Shown: in pieces, positions 4,751-5,397 of the stretch
How the letters are laid out: every line of letters starts with the position of its first letter
How positions within the stretch are numbered: position 1 is the first letter of the stretch
Position numbers and translations under genes: made by a program
Origin: Candidatus Odyssella thessalonicensis
GTDB taxonomy: Bacteria > Pseudomonadota > Alphaproteobacteria > Bin65
Direction of reading: 5' to 3'
Length of the DNA: 5,397 nucleotides
Assembly: GCA_005240015.1 (NCBI GenBank)
Contig: SBBV01000299.1
Span: 1 to 5,397, forward strand
The notes under the pieces: generated by a model
What the model was told of the DNA's origin: nothing
Databases searched by the model: none
What the model saw: only the letters and a program-made list of their open reading frames with translations

Positions 4751-5218
4751 CTACTTCAGTTCGAACACCGCATCGACCTCGACCGCGACGCCACGCGGCA
4801 GGCTCGGCGCGCCCACGGCGAAGCGCGCATGCTTGCCGGCCTCGCCGAGCACCGCGACGAAGAGATCGGAGGCGCCGTTGACGACCTGGGGCTGGTCGTT
4901 GAAGTCGGGCGTGCAGTTCACGAACGCGCCGACCTTGGCGCAGCGCGCGACCCTGTCGAGGTCGCCGCCGCACGCCGCCTTCAGCTGCGCGAGGATGTTG
5001 AGCGCGCAGAGCCGCGCGGCCTGCTGGCCCTGCTCGACCGTGAACTCGCGCCCGAGCTTGCCGACGAAGGCGGGCTTGCCGTCCTGGATCGGGATCTGTC
5101 CGGCGATGAACGCCATCTTGTTCGAGACCACCCACGGCACGTAGTTGGCGGCCGGCGCCGGCGCCGGCGGCAACGCGATGCCGAGTTCCTTCAAGCGCGC
5201 TTCGATGGCTCCGGCCAT
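4751..5218 (-). CDS. RidA/YjgF/UK114 family protein (putative enamine/imine deaminase)
   Basis: This encodes a 155-residue cytoplasmic protein of the Rid family, in the longer branch (YjgF-like subgroup 1 type) with about 25 extra N-terminal residues relative to E. coli RidA. RidA hydrolyses reactive enamine/imine intermediates made by PLP enzymes such as threonine dehydratase. Visible signatures are MAFIAGQIPIQDGKP (35-49), the ARLCALNILAQLKAACGGDLDRV helix (68-90), VNCTPDFNDQPQVVNGASDL (100-119) and the C-terminal ARFAVGAPSLPRGVAVEVDA. By my alignment Arg132 matches the substrate-binding Arg105 of enteric RidA, and Glu147 matches Glu120, so an active site is plausible. The ATG at 5218 has a G-rich ribosome site (GGGGGGA, about 4 bases upstream). 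An Ala/Pro run (18-24) comes from GCCGGC repeats in the DNA. The gene is divergent from the one at 5311. Confidence 0.92.
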   Translation of the reverse strand: MAGAIEARLKELGIALPPAPAPAANYVPWVVSNKMAFIAGQIPIQDGKPAFVGKLGREFTVEQGQQAARLCALNILAQLKAACGGDLDRVARCAKVGAFVNCTPDFNDQPQVVNGASDLFVAVLGEAGKHARFAVGAPSLPRGVAVEVDAVFELK

Positions 5219-5249
5219 GGCGTCCCCCCGATGTCGTGATCAGCCGCGA

Positions 5250-5278
5250 TTGGAAGCGGCGGGTGCGGAGCCTAGGAT
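5250..5278 (+). promoter_or_regulatory. Candidate promoter for the gene at the right edge
   Basis: TTGGAA (5250-5255) and TAGGAT (5273-5278) are 17 bases apart, each matching 4 of 6 consensus positions. Transcription would start near 5285, about 26 bases before the ATG at 5311. It lies in the 92-bp divergent gap shared with ridA; I found no convincing promoter facing ridA there. Confidence 0.42.
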
Positions 5279-5310
5279 GCGCCCCCGCCGCCGTCGAGAG
5301 GATTGCCGAA

Positions 5311-5397
5311 ATGGATGCGATGCATGAGGCGAGGTTCACGCGGGGCCGCGGCGGAGTCATGGCGATCGCATTCGCCGCTCTGCTGGGCGCGCCGGCC
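5311..5397 (+). CDS. N-terminus of a probable exported protein, cut by the window edge
   Basis: Twenty-nine codons are open to the right edge. The ATG at 5311 has GAGAGGA (5296-5302) 8 bases upstream; a second in-frame ATG is at 5320. The peptide MDAMHEARFTRGRGGVMAIA continues FAALLGAPA. It has an Arg-containing n-region (R8, R11, R13) followed by a hydrophobic core and an A-P-A end, consistent with a signal peptide. A twin-arginine motif is not present. The mature protein is outside the window, so no function can be given. Confidence 0.6.
   Translation, partial: MDAMHEARFTRGRGGVMAIAFAALLGAPA

Noticed and set aside
5146..5170. GCCGGC tandem repeats near the start of ridA
   Set aside because: They lie in codons for an Ala/Pro run in the protein and are explained by coding low complexity.
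4311..5360. A 349-codon open frame on the minus strand
   Set aside because: It overlaps ridA in a different frame, and its Arg/Ala/Gly-rich translation is typical of a shadow frame.
1..5397. Mobile element, CRISPR array, toxin-antitoxin or defence system
   Set aside because: No transposase, integrase, nuclease, repeat-spacer pattern or toxin-like pair is visible on either strand.

Overview
The window is high-GC DNA from a bacterium, most likely an alphaproteobacterium. The evidence is a strong G/C bias at third codon positions, a ClpA C-terminus, and a COG3146 (DUF482, FemAB-like) acetyltransferase with its full alphaproteobacterial-type motif set. The genus cannot be fixed from this sequence. 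I see no tRNA, rRNA, CRISPR array, insertion sequence or phage gene. It reads as ordinary chromosome with unusually structured intergenic stretches.

Layout, left to right. Positions 1-434 (+) are the 3' end of clpA, followed by a GC-rich terminator hairpin (465-488) and a copy of the widespread 'HPERSEG' interspersed repeat (511-536). Positions 613-1095 (+) encode a small exported protein with two tandem six-cysteine modules. It converges, across 41 bp, on a minus-strand exported TPR/Sel1-repeat protein (1137-1820). That gene has a candidate promoter, and a 22-bp imperfect hairpin (1852-1914) lies at the predicted 5' end of its mRNA. Next on the minus strand come the COG3146 GNAT/FemAB-like protein (1962-3134) and a PlsC-type lysophospholipid acyltransferase (3365-4177). 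A near-perfect 16-bp palindrome (4194-4209) overlaps the plsC candidate promoter and looks like a repressor operator. A 573-bp stretch (4178-4750) separates plsC from the RidA-family gene (4751-5218, minus). It holds one possible 60-codon ORF (4340-4522) and, just after ridA, three inverted repeats, one built from 10-bp tandem units. Divergent from ridA, a + strand gene starts at 5311 and runs off the right edge.

Functionally, the complete genes are housekeeping or envelope related: proteolysis (ClpA), phosphatidic acid synthesis (PlsC), a putative envelope acetyltransferase (COG3146), enamine/imine detoxification (RidA), and two exported proteins of unknown role. They do not form an obvious single pathway. 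Intergenic gaps of 141 and 230 bp with their own candidate promoters argue that most minus-strand genes are transcribed separately. I do not see a clear new multi-gene system. The best leads are the duplicated cysteine module, the plsC operator, the leader hairpin, and the 10-bp repeat array downstream of ridA.
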